Made by a program: the position numbers and the translations under genes. DNA of 64,000 nt from Imperialibacter sp. EC-SDR9 (lineage in GTDB: Bacteria; Bacteroidota; Bacteroidia; Cytophagales; Cyclobacteriaceae). The stretch lies in the NCBI RefSeq assembly GCF_902498805.1, contig NZ_LR701637.1, forward strand, positions 372,001 to 436,000. Direction: 5' to 3'. Of this stretch, positions 55,003 through 64,000 are shown in pieces. A model generated the notes under the pieces. That model was not told the origin of the DNA and ran no database searches. It worked only from the letters and a program-made list of their open reading frames with translations. The first letter of the stretch is position 1. The number at the start of each line of letters is the position of its first letter.

Positions 55003-58000
55003 ATGAAAAAGCTTCTTTCCATTCTGGGGTTGATATGCTGTGCGCAATTTGGGCTGGCACAAGCGCCGCAAATAGCGGCCATGGAATACTATGTAGATGC
55101 CGACCCAGGTTTTGGTGGTGGTACCAGCGTTTTTGTCACACCCGGCGCTCAGGTGGATTTTAACTTCACCGTGCCCACTGGCTCGCTTACACCAGGCATG
55201 CATACATTGTACGTTCGCTCAATGGATGAGAACAACGTATGGAGTCATTTTGAAAGAAGAGCTTTTTTTATCAGTCAATCCACAACCGAAACACGCAACA
55301 ACATAGTAAGTATGGAGTATTACCTTGACTCTGATCCTGGTCAGGGTAATGGAACGCCGGTGGCGGTGACGCCGTCCGCTTATGTCGATGTTTTTGAGCT
55401 GATCCCCACGGCGTTCCTTAGCTCCGGTTTTCATAACATCTATTTCAGGGTGCAGGACGCATCCGGTCAGTGGAGTGCAGCAGAGCATCGGCCATTTTTC
55501 GTTAGCCAGTCGACCAGTGAGGTTCGAAATGACATTGATGCCGTAGAGTATTTCATAGATGTTGATCCGGGTCAGGGCAACGGTGTGGCCGTAGCAGTAA
55601 CACCATCCACAGATGCAGACCTGATAGAGCAAGTTCCAACTTCATCGTTAAGTGCCGGCTTTCACAAGGTTTATTTCAGGGTGCGTGATGCCTCCGGTCA
55701 GTGGAGTGCTACGGAGCATCGGCCATTTTTCATTAGCCAGTCGACCAGTGAGGTTCGAAACGACATTGATGCCGTAGAGTATTTCATAGATGTTGACCCG
55801 GGTCAGGGCAACGGTGTGGCCGTAGCAGTAACACCGTCCACAGATGTAGACCTGCTGGAGCAAATCCCAACAACTTCCCTAAGTGCTGGCTTTCACACGG
55901 TCTATTTCAGACTGCGTGACGCCTCCGGTCAGTGGAGCGCTACGGAGCATCGGCCATTTTTCCTTAGCCAGTCGACCAGCGAAGTTCGAAATGACATTGA
56001 TGCCGTAGAGTATTTCATAGATGTTGATCCGGGTCAGGGCAACGGAGTGGCCGTAGCAGTAACACCATCCACAGATGTAGACCTGATGGAGCAAATTCCC
56101 ACGACTTCCTTAAGCACTGGCTTTCACACGGTCTATTTCAGGGTGCGTGATGCCTCCGGTCAGTGGAGTGCGACGGAGCGCAAGCCATTTTTCATCACCA
56201 CCTCGAGTGTTGAGGGCCAAAATACCATTACCTCGTTGGAATACTTTTTTGATGTGGATCCGGGGCATGGAAACGGTTTGGCGCTGGCCATTTCTCCGGG
56301 AACCCTGGTTGATGCTGCTGTTCCCATACCTATTGGATCACTTTCTCCCGGGATGCATACGCTTCATATCAGGGCCCTGGATGATAGGGGGCAGTGGAGC
56401 CATATTGAATCAAGACCCTTTTTTAGAGACGGGACAAGGCTGATAACTACTGTTGAATACGCCATAGATACAGACCCCGGCGTGGGTCAGGCCACCCAGG
56501 TGGTTGTAGCTTCTCCCCAAAATCCCATTGATGAAAATGTCAGCATACCTATTGCCGTCAATTCGTTAAGTAGTGGCAGCCATAACCTTTTAACGAGGGT
56601 AAAAGATGGAAATGGAGCATGGAGCTTAACAAATACTACTGCCTTCGAACTGCTAAGCTTTTCTCTTATGATAGACAGTGTGGCCCTTGATTCTATTTAC
56701 AGGAAAACGGCTGGCGCAAGTTGGGTAAATAGCACCAATTGGTTCAATGTGGATCTCAACACCTGGTACGGAATAGACACACTGGGAGGCAGGGTGCAAG
56801 CGGTGAGCTTGGGCAGTAATAATTTGGAGGGCGGTTTCCCCTATGAATTGGCCTACTTATCTGAAGCAGTCAGTATTGATCTGTCGGATAACTTTTTGGC
56901 TGACAGTGTCCCTGAGCAGATAGTGAATTTGCAGGCGCTGACCAGTTTTAATATCAGCAACAACGAACTGACCCACTTGCCCGACATGAGCTCACTCGGG
57001 CTGCTCTCCTCGTTTGATGTGAGCAACAATCGATTCACCTTTGAAGATTTAGAGCCAAACGTAGGCATCATCACCGTCAATGCAGGACAGAAGCCATTCG
57101 GCCTGAGCCAAACAATTGGACTAAATGCAGGAGATAATCAAACATTGGCATTTGCAGTCGGTGGAATAAACAACGAATACCAGTGGGAGAAGGACGGCCA
57201 AGATATTGTCGGTGCCACATCTGACACCTACGAAATACCAAACTTTGGCCCACTGGATCTCGGTGTATATAAACTGAGGGTAACCAACACTGTGGTTACG
57301 GAGCTGACCCTCATAAGTGAGCCAATCACCATTAAATCGCCGGCATCGGTTCTTTCTATTACAAAAAACGATGCCAACCCAAATAACTTTTCTTCAGTTA
57401 GCTGGACTGTCGCCTTCGACCAGCCGGTGACCGGTGTTTCCGAAGCAAATTTCTCGCTTGTCGAATCCGGCGTAGCTAGTCCAATCTTAACTGCTGTATC
57501 AGATGTAGATGGGGTCAACTGGCTCGTTGCGGCAGAATTTGGTGCAGCCGGGGGCACCCTGGGCCTGGATTTCACCGATAACACTGGAGTTTTGCCAGGC
57601 GTTATCAGCATCCCCTTCAATGGAGAAGTGTATAGCATCGACAACATCCCGGCCACTGCTGACACCGTGATTGTGCAAAGCGGGCCCGTGAATCTCGATT
57701 CACAGTTATTAGACTTCGACATACTAAATGGAGAGATAGGAGCAACGTTTGAGTATTTTATTAATAGCGAGGCGGACAGCAGTGCCCTGACAATAAGTGG
57801 AAGTGACACTATTACCTCTGACCCAGAGCGCCTTACCGAAATAGATTTGGCCAGCTTGGCCGACGGTATTATCAGCGTTAAAGTTGTTTTAACCGATAGT
57901 CTTGGCAACCGGGGCGATACAATTAGTACCGAAGGGCTAAAAGACATTGTTCCCCCCACAGCCACTTTGAGTTACAGCTTGCCTCAGCCAGCAATGACAG

Positions 58001-60441
58001 GCATCATACTTGTTGACGTCCAATTTTCAGAAGCAGTCACCAATCTGACAAGCCAGGATTTTGAGGTGCTCAATGGTGTCGTGGATACAATTGTCCAAAT
58101 CAACGCCTCAAATTATCAGCTTATCTTGTTGGTCACCGCAGACATTGCGTTGTTACAGGCAAGTCTTCGGTCGGTAGGTGTGACGGACTTAGCAGGGAAT
58201 CTCGCAGAAAATAGTAGTGTGCTTGAAATCCGGAAAATCAAGGATGGCGTCATCGCATCTGACTCCCTGGCTCTTGTACGCCTATATGAATCTCTTGACG
58301 GAGCTAATTGGGTCAATAATACTAATTGGCTTGCACCTGGCCAGAAAATTGAGAACTGGTTTGGAGTAACGGCATCCCTGTCAAGGATAACAGGCATTGA
58401 TTTGTCTGCAAACGGCCTCAGAGGAGCCGTGCCCGATGATATTCTTGTGCTTGATTCATTGAGAACCCTCAATGTCAGCAATAATCAGATTACCGGTGTA
58501 CCCAACCTGAAATCACTGACACTTTCTACCACCAACGTTGCTGGTAATGTTCTTGATTTTGCCTCACTGGAACCCAATATAGGGCTAGCCTCTTTCACGT
58601 TTTCGCCACAGGCTCCACTTCTTACCCAGGTTGATACGCTTCAGGAGAGAGGGGAAAGCCTGACCTTGGATCGCCAGGTCGGCGGCAGCGCAAACAATTA
58701 TCAGTGGTTTAAAAATGAAATCTCAATCGGGGATGCTGCCGGGGTCAATCATACGATCGATTTTCCAACATTTGCCGACGAGGGCAACTACTATGTAGAA
58801 GTTACCAGTAGTATCGTTCCGGGGCTGACGTTAACAACTATGCCTGTAGCACTCAGGGTGAGCTCTCTCGAGCGTGACAGGTTATTGTTGGAGGAACTGT
58901 ATAACTCAACCAGTGGGGACAACTGGATAAATAATTCGGGATGGAACACGGCCGATTTATCTTCCTGGTTTGGTATAACAGTTACCAGCGATAGAGTAAG
59001 CGGGATTGACTTGCCCGCAAACAACCTTTCAGGTGACTTGCCGGGATTTCTGGGCGATATGAGGAAGCTAACGAACATCGATTTATCGGCAAATGAAATC
59101 ACCAGCCTCCCGGGGTTGGCAAATATCATTCAGCTTACCCTACTTAATGTCTCGGACAACAGACTACAGTTTGATGACCTCGAGCCAAACATCAACATTT
59201 CCAGCCTGGTATATAGTCCACAAAAATTGGCGGGAGTAATGTTGGAAGAGCTGGTGCCGGTGGGTGCTGATTACATTCTTGGCGTATCGATTGGTGGCAG
59301 TGCCAATAGTTATCAGTGGTTCAGAAATGGCGTGGAGTTAGAGGGAGGAGATGTGGCAGAGTACACTATTGATGGAATAGACTTCAATAAGATGGGCGAC
59401 TACCAACTGGAAGTGACCAATTCTAAGGTAGCTGGCCTGACTATCAAAAGTAGGGTGCAACGAGTTTTAGCTACAGCCAGCCTTTCGGGTAGGATAACAG
59501 ACAAAAGCGAACTTCCGATAAGTGATGCTCTTGGCGCACTACTTATAGTCAAGTCAGGTGCCTACGATACCACAGGGCACTTTAGAAGCGAGCTAAACGG
59601 CACATTTTTCATCGAAGATGTTGTTCTGGGGGACTATCTGCTTTATGCTGAGCAGGATATAGAAGTCTTTTTACCAAGCTTTTACAAAAGCACCATCGAT
59701 TGGGCCTTTGCTGATCTTCTTCAGCTCCGTGGCAATGTTGGTGAACTGGTGCTTACGATGGAGGGTGTTTTGCCTGTATTGACCCTGGCAGACGGCGACA
59801 ATACATTCAGCGGGTTGTTTGAGTCAGATTTTGGAGATGCTGACGGGAGGGTATTTGACAGAAAGAGAGTGAAAGGAGCGGGAGTAAGCGTGAGTCGTTC
59901 ACGATTTAGGGCGAAGGATAATGACGAGGACTACGAGCTAATAGCCTATGTGCAAACCGACGCAAATGGTGAATTTGAAATGAACAATTTGCCCGACGGA
60001 GATTACCGGCTCAACATTCAATATCCGGGTATTCCAATGGATCCGACATCTTTTGTTGATTTTCAACTCGGAGGAGGAAGCGGAGTAGAACAAAATAGCA
60101 TCAGAGTAAATGCATTTGCCAGTCCGGAATCTATTGTGGTGACAAAAGTCGAAGAAACAGGCATCTATCTCGATTACTTCAAAGGGCTGAAAGTGTATCC
60201 GAACCCAGCGGATAAATTCTTGACAATCCGTTATGAGAAATTGGTGAGGAGTGACGTAGTAGCCGACCTGATGGACTTGACGGGACAGACGATAAGAAGT
60301 GCTAGTCTTGAGCAGGGCTCTAATGGGCAGGCTCTTCTTGATGTTGATGGCGTAAGAGCAGGAATTTATATACTGCGATTTTACGATACAGCAGAAAATG
60401 GGGCTGGTATTATTTCACTAAGAATAATTATAAGCAGATAG
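55003..60441 (+). CDS. T9SS-secreted repeat adhesin (1812 aa)
   Basis: Signal peptide about 1-20. Seven tandem repeats of about 77 residues (about 24-550) carry the motif EYFIDVDPGQGNG, then FRVRDASGQWS; three of them are nearly identical. Then LRR and Ig-like domains (about 556-780), three beta-sandwich domains (about 785-1075, the first starting SVLSITKNDANPNNFSS), LRR/Ig/LRR/Ig modules (about 1085-1490), a carboxypeptidase-regulatory-like unit and the T9SS type A tail (about 1725-1812, VYPNPADKFL). From the second-last LRR onward the protein follows the C-terminus of the 3645-residue adhesin very closely. It is probably a surface adhesin or receptor; no enzyme motif is seen. The ATG at 55003 gives a clean signal peptide. 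Confidence 0.92.
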   Translation: MKKLLSILGLICCAQFGLAQAPQIAAMEYYVDADPGFGGGTSVFVTPGAQVDFNFTVPTGSLTPGMHTLYVRSMDENNVWSHFERRAFFISQSTTETRNNIVSMEYYLDSDPGQGNGTPVAVTPSAYVDVFELIPTAFLSSGFHNIYFRVQDASGQWSAAEHRPFFVSQSTSEVRNDIDAVEYFIDVDPGQGNGVAVAVTPSTDADLIEQVPTSSLSAGFHKVYFRVRDASGQWSATEHRPFFISQSTSEVRNDIDAVEYFIDVDPGQGNGVAVAVTPSTDVDLLEQIPTTSLSAGFHTVYFRLRDASGQWSATEHRPFFLSQSTSEVRNDIDAVEYFIDVDPGQGNGVAVAVTPSTDVDLMEQIPTTSLSTGFHTVYFRVRDASGQWSATERKPFFITTSSVEGQNTITSLEYFFDVDPGHGNGLALAISPGTLVDAAVPIPIGSLSPGMHTLHIRALDDRGQWSHIESRPFFRDGTRLITTVEYAIDTDPGVGQATQVVVASPQNPIDENVSIPIAVNSLSSGSHNLLTRVKDGNGAWSLTNTTAFELLSFSLMIDSVALDSIYRKTAGASWVNSTNWFNVDLNTWYGIDTLGGRVQAVSLGSNNLEGGFPYELAYLSEAVSIDLSDNFLADSVPEQIVNLQALTSFNISNNELTHLPDMSSLGLLSSFDVSNNRFTFEDLEPNVGIITVNAGQKPFGLSQTIGLNAGDNQTLAFAVGGINNEYQWEKDGQDIVGATSDTYEIPNFGPLDLGVYKLRVTNTVVTELTLISEPITIKSPASVLSITKNDANPNNFSSVSWTVAFDQPVTGVSEANFSLVESGVASPILTAVSDVDGVNWLVAAEFGAAGGTLGLDFTDNTGVLPGVISIPFNGEVYSIDNIPATADTVIVQSGPVNLDSQLLDFDILNGEIGATFEYFINSEADSSALTISGSDTITSDPERLTEIDLASLADGIISVKVVLTDSLGNRGDTISTEGLKDIVPPTATLSYSLPQPAMTGIILVDVQFSEAVTNLTSQDFEVLNGVVDTIVQINASNYQLILLVTADIALLQASLRSVGVTDLAGNLAENSSVLEIRKIKDGVIASDSLALVRLYESLDGANWVNNTNWLAPGQKIENWFGVTASLSRITGIDLSANGLRGAVPDDILVLDSLRTLNVSNNQITGVPNLKSLTLSTTNVAGNVLDFASLEPNIGLASFTFSPQAPLLTQVDTLQERGESLTLDRQVGGSANNYQWFKNEISIGDAAGVNHTIDFPTFADEGNYYVEVTSSIVPGLTLTTMPVALRVSSLERDRLLLEELYNSTSGDNWINNSGWNTADLSSWFGITVTSDRVSGIDLPANNLSGDLPGFLGDMRKLTNIDLSANEITSLPGLANIIQLTLLNVSDNRLQFDDLEPNINISSLVYSPQKLAGVMLEELVPVGADYILGVSIGGSANSYQWFRNGVELEGGDVAEYTIDGIDFNKMGDYQLEVTNSKVAGLTIKSRVQRVLATASLSGRITDKSELPISDALGALLIVKSGAYDTTGHFRSELNGTFFIEDVVLGDYLLYAEQDIEVFLPSFYKSTIDWAFADLLQLRGNVGELVLTMEGVLPVLTLADGDNTFSGLFESDFGDADGRVFDRKRVKGAGVSVSRSRFRAKDNDEDYELIAYVQTDANGEFEMNNLPDGDYRLNIQYPGIPMDPTSFVDFQLGGGSGVEQNSIRVNAFASPESIVVTKVEETGIYLDYFKGLKVYPNPADKFLTIRYEKLVRSDVVADLMDLTGQTIRSASLEQGSNGQALLDVDGVRAGIYILRFYDTAENGAGIISLRIIISR
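55519..56211 (+). repeat. Three near-identical 231-bp tandem repeats
   Basis: Copies start at 55519, 55750 and 55981, exactly 231 bases apart, each encoding one 77-residue unit. The DNA is nearly identical, including synonymous positions, whereas the flanking repeats (55288 and 56212 onward) are diverged. This is a recent slippage- or recombination-driven expansion. Confidence 0.9.
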
Positions 60442-60571
60442 CTGAGCAAGGAGGCCAATGCCCATTTTACCACTTAGGCAGTTTAAGTGATATTTTTTAT
60501 TGATAAATTATTATATTGGGGTGCTGCCTATAGCCCAGTTTGCGGGCCTTTTCTGTAACTATTGTATTTTC

Positions 60572-60592
60572 TTGAGCCGTATATGGGCTCAA
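60572..60592 (+). repeat. 5'-leader hairpin before the tail-fibre-like gene
   Basis: TTGAGCC (60572-60578) pairs perfectly with GGCTCAA (60586-60592) around a 7-base loop. It ends 15 bases before the ATG at 60608, so it can influence ribosome access or transcript stability. No T run follows. Confidence 0.4.
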
Positions 60593-60607
60593 CCGATCTA
60601 ATCGAAC

Positions 60608-63600
60608 ATGAAATTTAAAATTTTGGTGTTCTCAATTGCACTGGTATGTGCTATTCAGAACTTGTATGCTCAAAACTCAGTTGGCATTGGCACCGAAACG
60701 CCAAATCAAAATGCTGTCCTCGAGTTAATCGCTATTAATGGAAATCAAGGCTTTCTTGCTCCCCGACTAACCGCCGCTGAGCGAACCGCCTTCGCAGCCA
60801 ATCTGACGGCTACCGACAATGGCATGTTGGTTTTCGATAGCGATGATGGGACACTGTATGTTTGGTACAACGCTGGCTGGAACGCAATTGGACTCTCTCA
60901 GTTTGTAGCTGGTGACGGTATTTCAATTGTCGGTCAGGAAATTACCAACTTAGGCGATATCGATGCAACAGATGATGTGACCATCACAACAGCATCTGCC
61001 GGCGATGTGTTGGGCAGGTTCGATTCTCTGGTGGTTTCAGGGCTCAAAGGACTGCCGCTGGACAGCATCGCACCATCAACGGGTTTTAGCCTCGTTTGGA
61101 ATGGAAGTCTTTGGAAATTTGCCCTGGATTCGGCGTCTAATCAGACGGTCATTCCCAATGCAAACCTATTGGCCACCAATACCCAGGCTGCGCTCGAAGA
61201 ACTACAGGTTGAGATATTATCAATCACCACGGGCCCAAACAGCATTGGCAGCGCTGACATAATAGATGGATCAATTGTTGACACAGACATAAGTGCGACG
61301 GCCGCCATAGCAGGAACAAAGGTTAACCCAAACTTTGGCGCCCAAAATGTCTTAACCACAGGCACAGTAACCGGCGCATCTTTTTCCGGTGATGGAAGCG
61401 GGTTGACCAATATACCAGCGACTCCTGGGCCAAATACAGTAGGCAGCCCGGAAGTTATTGATGGATCGATTGCAGATGCGGACGTCAACGCTGCCGCAGC
61501 AATTGCTGGTACCAAGGTTACCCCAGATTTTGGTGCACAGAACATTTCGACCACAGGATCAGTGACGGCGAGCTCCTTTTCGGGCGATGGAAGCGGTTTA
61601 ACGAACATTCCCGCTACCCCAGGCCCGAATACTGTCAGCAGCGCAGAAGTTATAGATGGCTCGATCGCATTCTCCGACCTGAACACCGCAGTAGTGGATG
61701 GAGTTACGCTGGCGTCGAACGGCTCGTCGTTTGAAATTCGTGACAATGGGGTAACAACGGCAAAGCTGGTGAATGGGTCGGTGACAGACGCCAAGGTAAG
61801 CGACGTAGCGCCAGCAAAGATTACCCAATCGGGCGCAACCCCAGGTCAGGTACTAAAATGGACCGGCAGTGCCTGGGCTCCTGCGACTGACGTTACCGGT
61901 TTGGCCTCGCTTACCAACGGTACGCTGCTGATTGGCGACGGCACCAATATTCCTCAGGAACATGCAATTTCCGGCCATATTAATATCGATAATACTGGAA
62001 CGGCATTGATTCAAAACGGCGTCATTACGCATGATATGGTCAACGACCTGTCCTTTGTGGACGGCATTACATTGGTGTCGAATGGGTCAACGTTTGAAGT
62101 CCCGGTTGGAGGGATTTCCGGCCTGGAAATACAGGATTTAACAATTTCAGACATTGATATCAGCAATGTTGATGCGGGAAAGATAATAGGCCTGGGAACT
62201 GCGGCGACACTTAATGTTGGCACAGGGGCAAATCAAATAGTTCAGCTGGATGGTGGTGGTGCTTTGCCTGCTGTAGACGGGTCTAGTTTGACTGGCATTG
62301 TTCCGGTAATTGGAGCGGGCACTATTGGTGCCACGGAATTGGCGGCAAACGCAGTCACTAATGGAAAAATAGCAGATGGTAACGTCACCGGAGCGAAAAT
62401 CGCCACTGACGCAATAAGCAGTGATAAAATTGTTGATGGCTCAGTCATCACAATCGATCTGGCAGATGGTAATGTGACCACTGCAAAGCTTGCAAATAAT
62501 GCAGTTACTGGCGTAAAAATAGCTGATGGCTCCATTGCGGATGCCGATATTGCCGATGTTGCCGTGGGCAAAGTGACAGGCCTTGGCACAGCCGCTACCC
62601 TTGATGCCGGAGTGACCACTAACGACCTGGTTCAACTACCCTCGGATGGTACACTGCCTGCACTGGACGGATCTGCGCTGGTGAACATGTCCGCTGCCCA
62701 GATTTCGGGCCTGGGAACAGCCGCCGCCCTAAATGTAGGTGCTGCTGCCAATAATGTGGTGCAGCTTGACGGAGGTGCCAAATTGCCAGCTGTTGAAGGC
62801 TCGCAGTTGACCAATGTAACTGCAGTCAATTTTACAGGGGCACTGGCTGGCGACGTGGCGGGTGGCCAGGGAACAACCATCATATCAAATGGTGCCGTCA
62901 GCGGTGGCACGGGTGGAAAAATAGCCGATAATACCATCACTGACGATGACATTAATAGTATTAGCACAGCCGTTATTACAGGGCTCGGCACGGCGGCTGG
63001 ACTCAACGTGGGGGTATCCCCCGGTAATGTTGTGCAGCTCGATGCTACCGGTTTGCCGGCCGTTGACGGTTCACAACTCACAAATGTTACCGCCACTGGT
63101 TTTACAGGCTCCCTGGCTGGTGACGTATCAGGCACTCAGGGAGCTACGCTGATAGCAAACAATGCCGTAACAGATGCAAAGCTAGACAAATCCAATATCC
63201 CACTTAGTGGGTTTGGAAACCCGGCGTCTTCAGTTAATATGGGTGGACAGTTGGCAACAAACTTAGGCACGCCGGTTAGCTCAACCGATGCGGCTACCAA
63301 GGGTTATGTCGATTTAAGTACCGTTGTTTTTGAGGATGCTCCTACTGGAACACTGAAGGCAGGAGTGCTTTCCGGGGATCTCCTAACTTCTGGTCAGGGC
63401 AACGTGCTTTACGGCAGAGCATCGGGCGGTAACCTGACAACGGAATCACACAACACAATAATGGGGTGGCTTGCCGGGGCGACAGCTACATCGTCGAATA
63501 ATTCATTTTACGGATACAGGGCCGGTGTAATCACATCAACTGGTGCCGACAATACGTATTTAGGCTACGAGGCTGGTGACAACAACGTTTCAGGATCAGA

Positions 63601-64000
63601 CAATGTAGCGATTGGATCCGGTGCCGGGTCAACGGGTGGCACATTTTCAGGAACAGTGGCTATAGGGGCGTCGTCGATAACAATTCAGGATGACGCTATT
63701 GCTGTTGGAACAAATGCGATCGCCAGTGCGACGAACGCTATAGCCATCGGAGCAAACACTACTGCGGCGAATGCAAATACAATGATTTTGGGTAATGGTG
63801 TAAATGTTGGTATTGGTGCACCGAATCCAGCTGAATTACTAGAAGTAAACGGTGGTGTCAAAATCGGCAACACGGCGGGAACCAATGCTGGGACATTAAG
63901 GTGGACTGGAAGTGAATTTCAGGGCTATGACGGCAGCGGTTGGTTGAAGCTCGATGCCACAGGGATTGACGGTAGCATAAGTCAGGATATTACCTTCGAC
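60608..64000 (+). CDS. Tail-fibre/YadA-head-like surface protein, 3' end outside window
   Basis: The frame is open from ATG 60608 to the last base, 1131 codons with no stop. Signal peptide about 1-22 (cut after YAQ). It starts with the Bacteroidota motif VGIGTETPNQNAVLEL and GFLAPRLTAAER, then FDSDDGTLYVWYN. A long series of short repeats follows, with SFSGDGSGLTNIPAT, IDGSI-D-D and AAIAGTKV signatures. Near 1028-1082 is a YadA/Hia-like head motif (AIAVGTNAIASATNAIAIG). Such proteins resemble phage tail fibres and trimeric adhesins and commonly end in an S74 intramolecular chaperone domain, which would lie beyond 64000. It starts 166 bases after the previous gene. Confidence 0.85.
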   Translation, partial: MKFKILVFSIALVCAIQNLYAQNSVGIGTETPNQNAVLELIAINGNQGFLAPRLTAAERTAFAANLTATDNGMLVFDSDDGTLYVWYNAGWNAIGLSQFVAGDGISIVGQEITNLGDIDATDDVTITTASAGDVLGRFDSLVVSGLKGLPLDSIAPSTGFSLVWNGSLWKFALDSASNQTVIPNANLLATNTQAALEELQVEILSITTGPNSIGSADIIDGSIVDTDISATAAIAGTKVNPNFGAQNVLTTGTVTGASFSGDGSGLTNIPATPGPNTVGSPEVIDGSIADADVNAAAAIAGTKVTPDFGAQNISTTGSVTASSFSGDGSGLTNIPATPGPNTVSSAEVIDGSIAFSDLNTAVVDGVTLASNGSSFEIRDNGVTTAKLVNGSVTDAKVSDVAPAKITQSGATPGQVLKWTGSAWAPATDVTGLASLTNGTLLIGDGTNIPQEHAISGHINIDNTGTALIQNGVITHDMVNDLSFVDGITLVSNGSTFEVPVGGISGLEIQDLTISDIDISNVDAGKIIGLGTAATLNVGTGANQIVQLDGGGALPAVDGSSLTGIVPVIGAGTIGATELAANAVTNGKIADGNVTGAKIATDAISSDKIVDGSVITIDLADGNVTTAKLANNAVTGVKIADGSIADADIADVAVGKVTGLGTAATLDAGVTTNDLVQLPSDGTLPALDGSALVNMSAAQISGLGTAAALNVGAAANNVVQLDGGAKLPAVEGSQLTNVTAVNFTGALAGDVAGGQGTTIISNGAVSGGTGGKIADNTITDDDINSISTAVITGLGTAAGLNVGVSPGNVVQLDATGLPAVDGSQLTNVTATGFTGSLAGDVSGTQGATLIANNAVTDAKLDKSNIPLSGFGNPASSVNMGGQLATNLGTPVSSTDAATKGYVDLSTVVFEDAPTGTLKAGVLSGDLLTSGQGNVLYGRASGGNLTTESHNTIMGWLAGATATSSNNSFYGYRAGVITSTGADNTYLGYEAGDNNVSGSDNVAIGSGAGSTGGTFSGTVAIGASSITIQDDAIAVGTNAIASATNAIAIGANTTAANANTMILGNGVNVGIGAPNPAELLEVNGGVKIGNTAGTNAGTLRWTGSEFQGYDGSGWLKLDATGIDGSISQDITFD

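Noticed and set aside
54954-55163. 69-codon + frame bridging the beta-helix and adhesin genes
   Set aside because: It overlaps the end of one gene and the signal peptide of the next in another frame; the 20-base gap is a normal operon spacer.
55097-56443. Repeats in the adhesin considered as a CRISPR array
   Set aside because: The repeats are 231 bp, in frame with a coding sequence and without unique spacers.
57228-57965. 245-codon frame on the minus strand inside the repeat adhesin
   Set aside because: Low-complexity Ser/Thr/Val composition and complete overlap with a real gene; similar shadows occur across the surface genes.
61141-62619. Minus-strand frames of 125-217 codons inside the tail-fibre-like gene
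   Set aside because: The sense frame is uninterrupted for 1131 codons with a signal peptide and clear repeats; the antisense frames are Ala/Val/Pro shadows of those repeats.

Overview
The window reads as the chromosome of a free-living, Gram-negative Bacteroidota, most likely a Cytophagales-type (marine, Fulvivirga/Imperialibacter-like) organism. The evidence is: type IX secretion (T9SS) type A C-terminal sorting tails on two giant proteins; a one-protein hybrid two-component regulator with a Y_Y_Y domain and an AraC output; Bacteroidota-restricted families (DUF4251, a DUF6909-like protein, BspA/DUF285 repeats); promoters of the TAnnTTTG type; and start codons that mostly lack a Shine-Dalgarno. 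The taxon is an inference from gene content only.

Layout. 1-38 kb is mostly core or household genes on both strands: a CASTOR/POLLUX-like RCK channel, NADP glutamate dehydrogenase (gdhA), a PPP-type phosphatase, a membrane/outer-membrane gene pair, ferritin, a very large TolB-propeller/zincin-like secreted protein coupled to a class V aminotransferase, and a Rieske protein. Next comes a complete five-gene metal-responsive locus (OmpR-type regulator, histidine kinase, TolC, lipoprotein adaptor, CzcA-type pump), then threonine dehydratase, DNA polymerase I, small secreted proteins, a secreted S9 peptidase, an SLC13/TrkA-C transporter, an Rrf2 regulator with four cysteines, an exported amidase and a secreted TPR-CHAT (caspase-like) protein. 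Between these lie several small genes and non-coding elements: a 35-codon membrane peptide with its own promoter and terminator, a probable short RNA with internal repeats, and a 197-bp MITE-like nested palindrome.

From 38.6 kb to the end the window is a cell-surface island, all on the + strand: a 3645-residue multidomain adhesin, the hybrid sensor/AraC regulator, a beta-helix protein, an 1812-residue repeat adhesin, and a tail-fibre/YadA-head-like protein that is still open at the window edge (1131 codons seen). The two T9SS proteins share the same C-terminal stalk (LRR, Ig-like, LRR, Ig-like, carboxypeptidase-regulatory-like, sorting tail) under entirely different N-terminal heads, so they look like products of head swapping on one conserved anchor. 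The 1812-residue gene also carries three almost identical 231-bp tandem repeats, a sign of recent expansion. The secreted CHAT protein is divergent from the giant adhesin across a 675-bp intergenic region.

Nothing resembling a CRISPR array, tRNA, rRNA, prophage or transposase gene was seen. The less ordinary items are the secreted TPR-CHAT protein next to the adhesin island, the modular adhesin stalk, the nested palindromic element at 9.0-9.2 kb, and the repeat-bearing short transcript near 7.0-7.2 kb.
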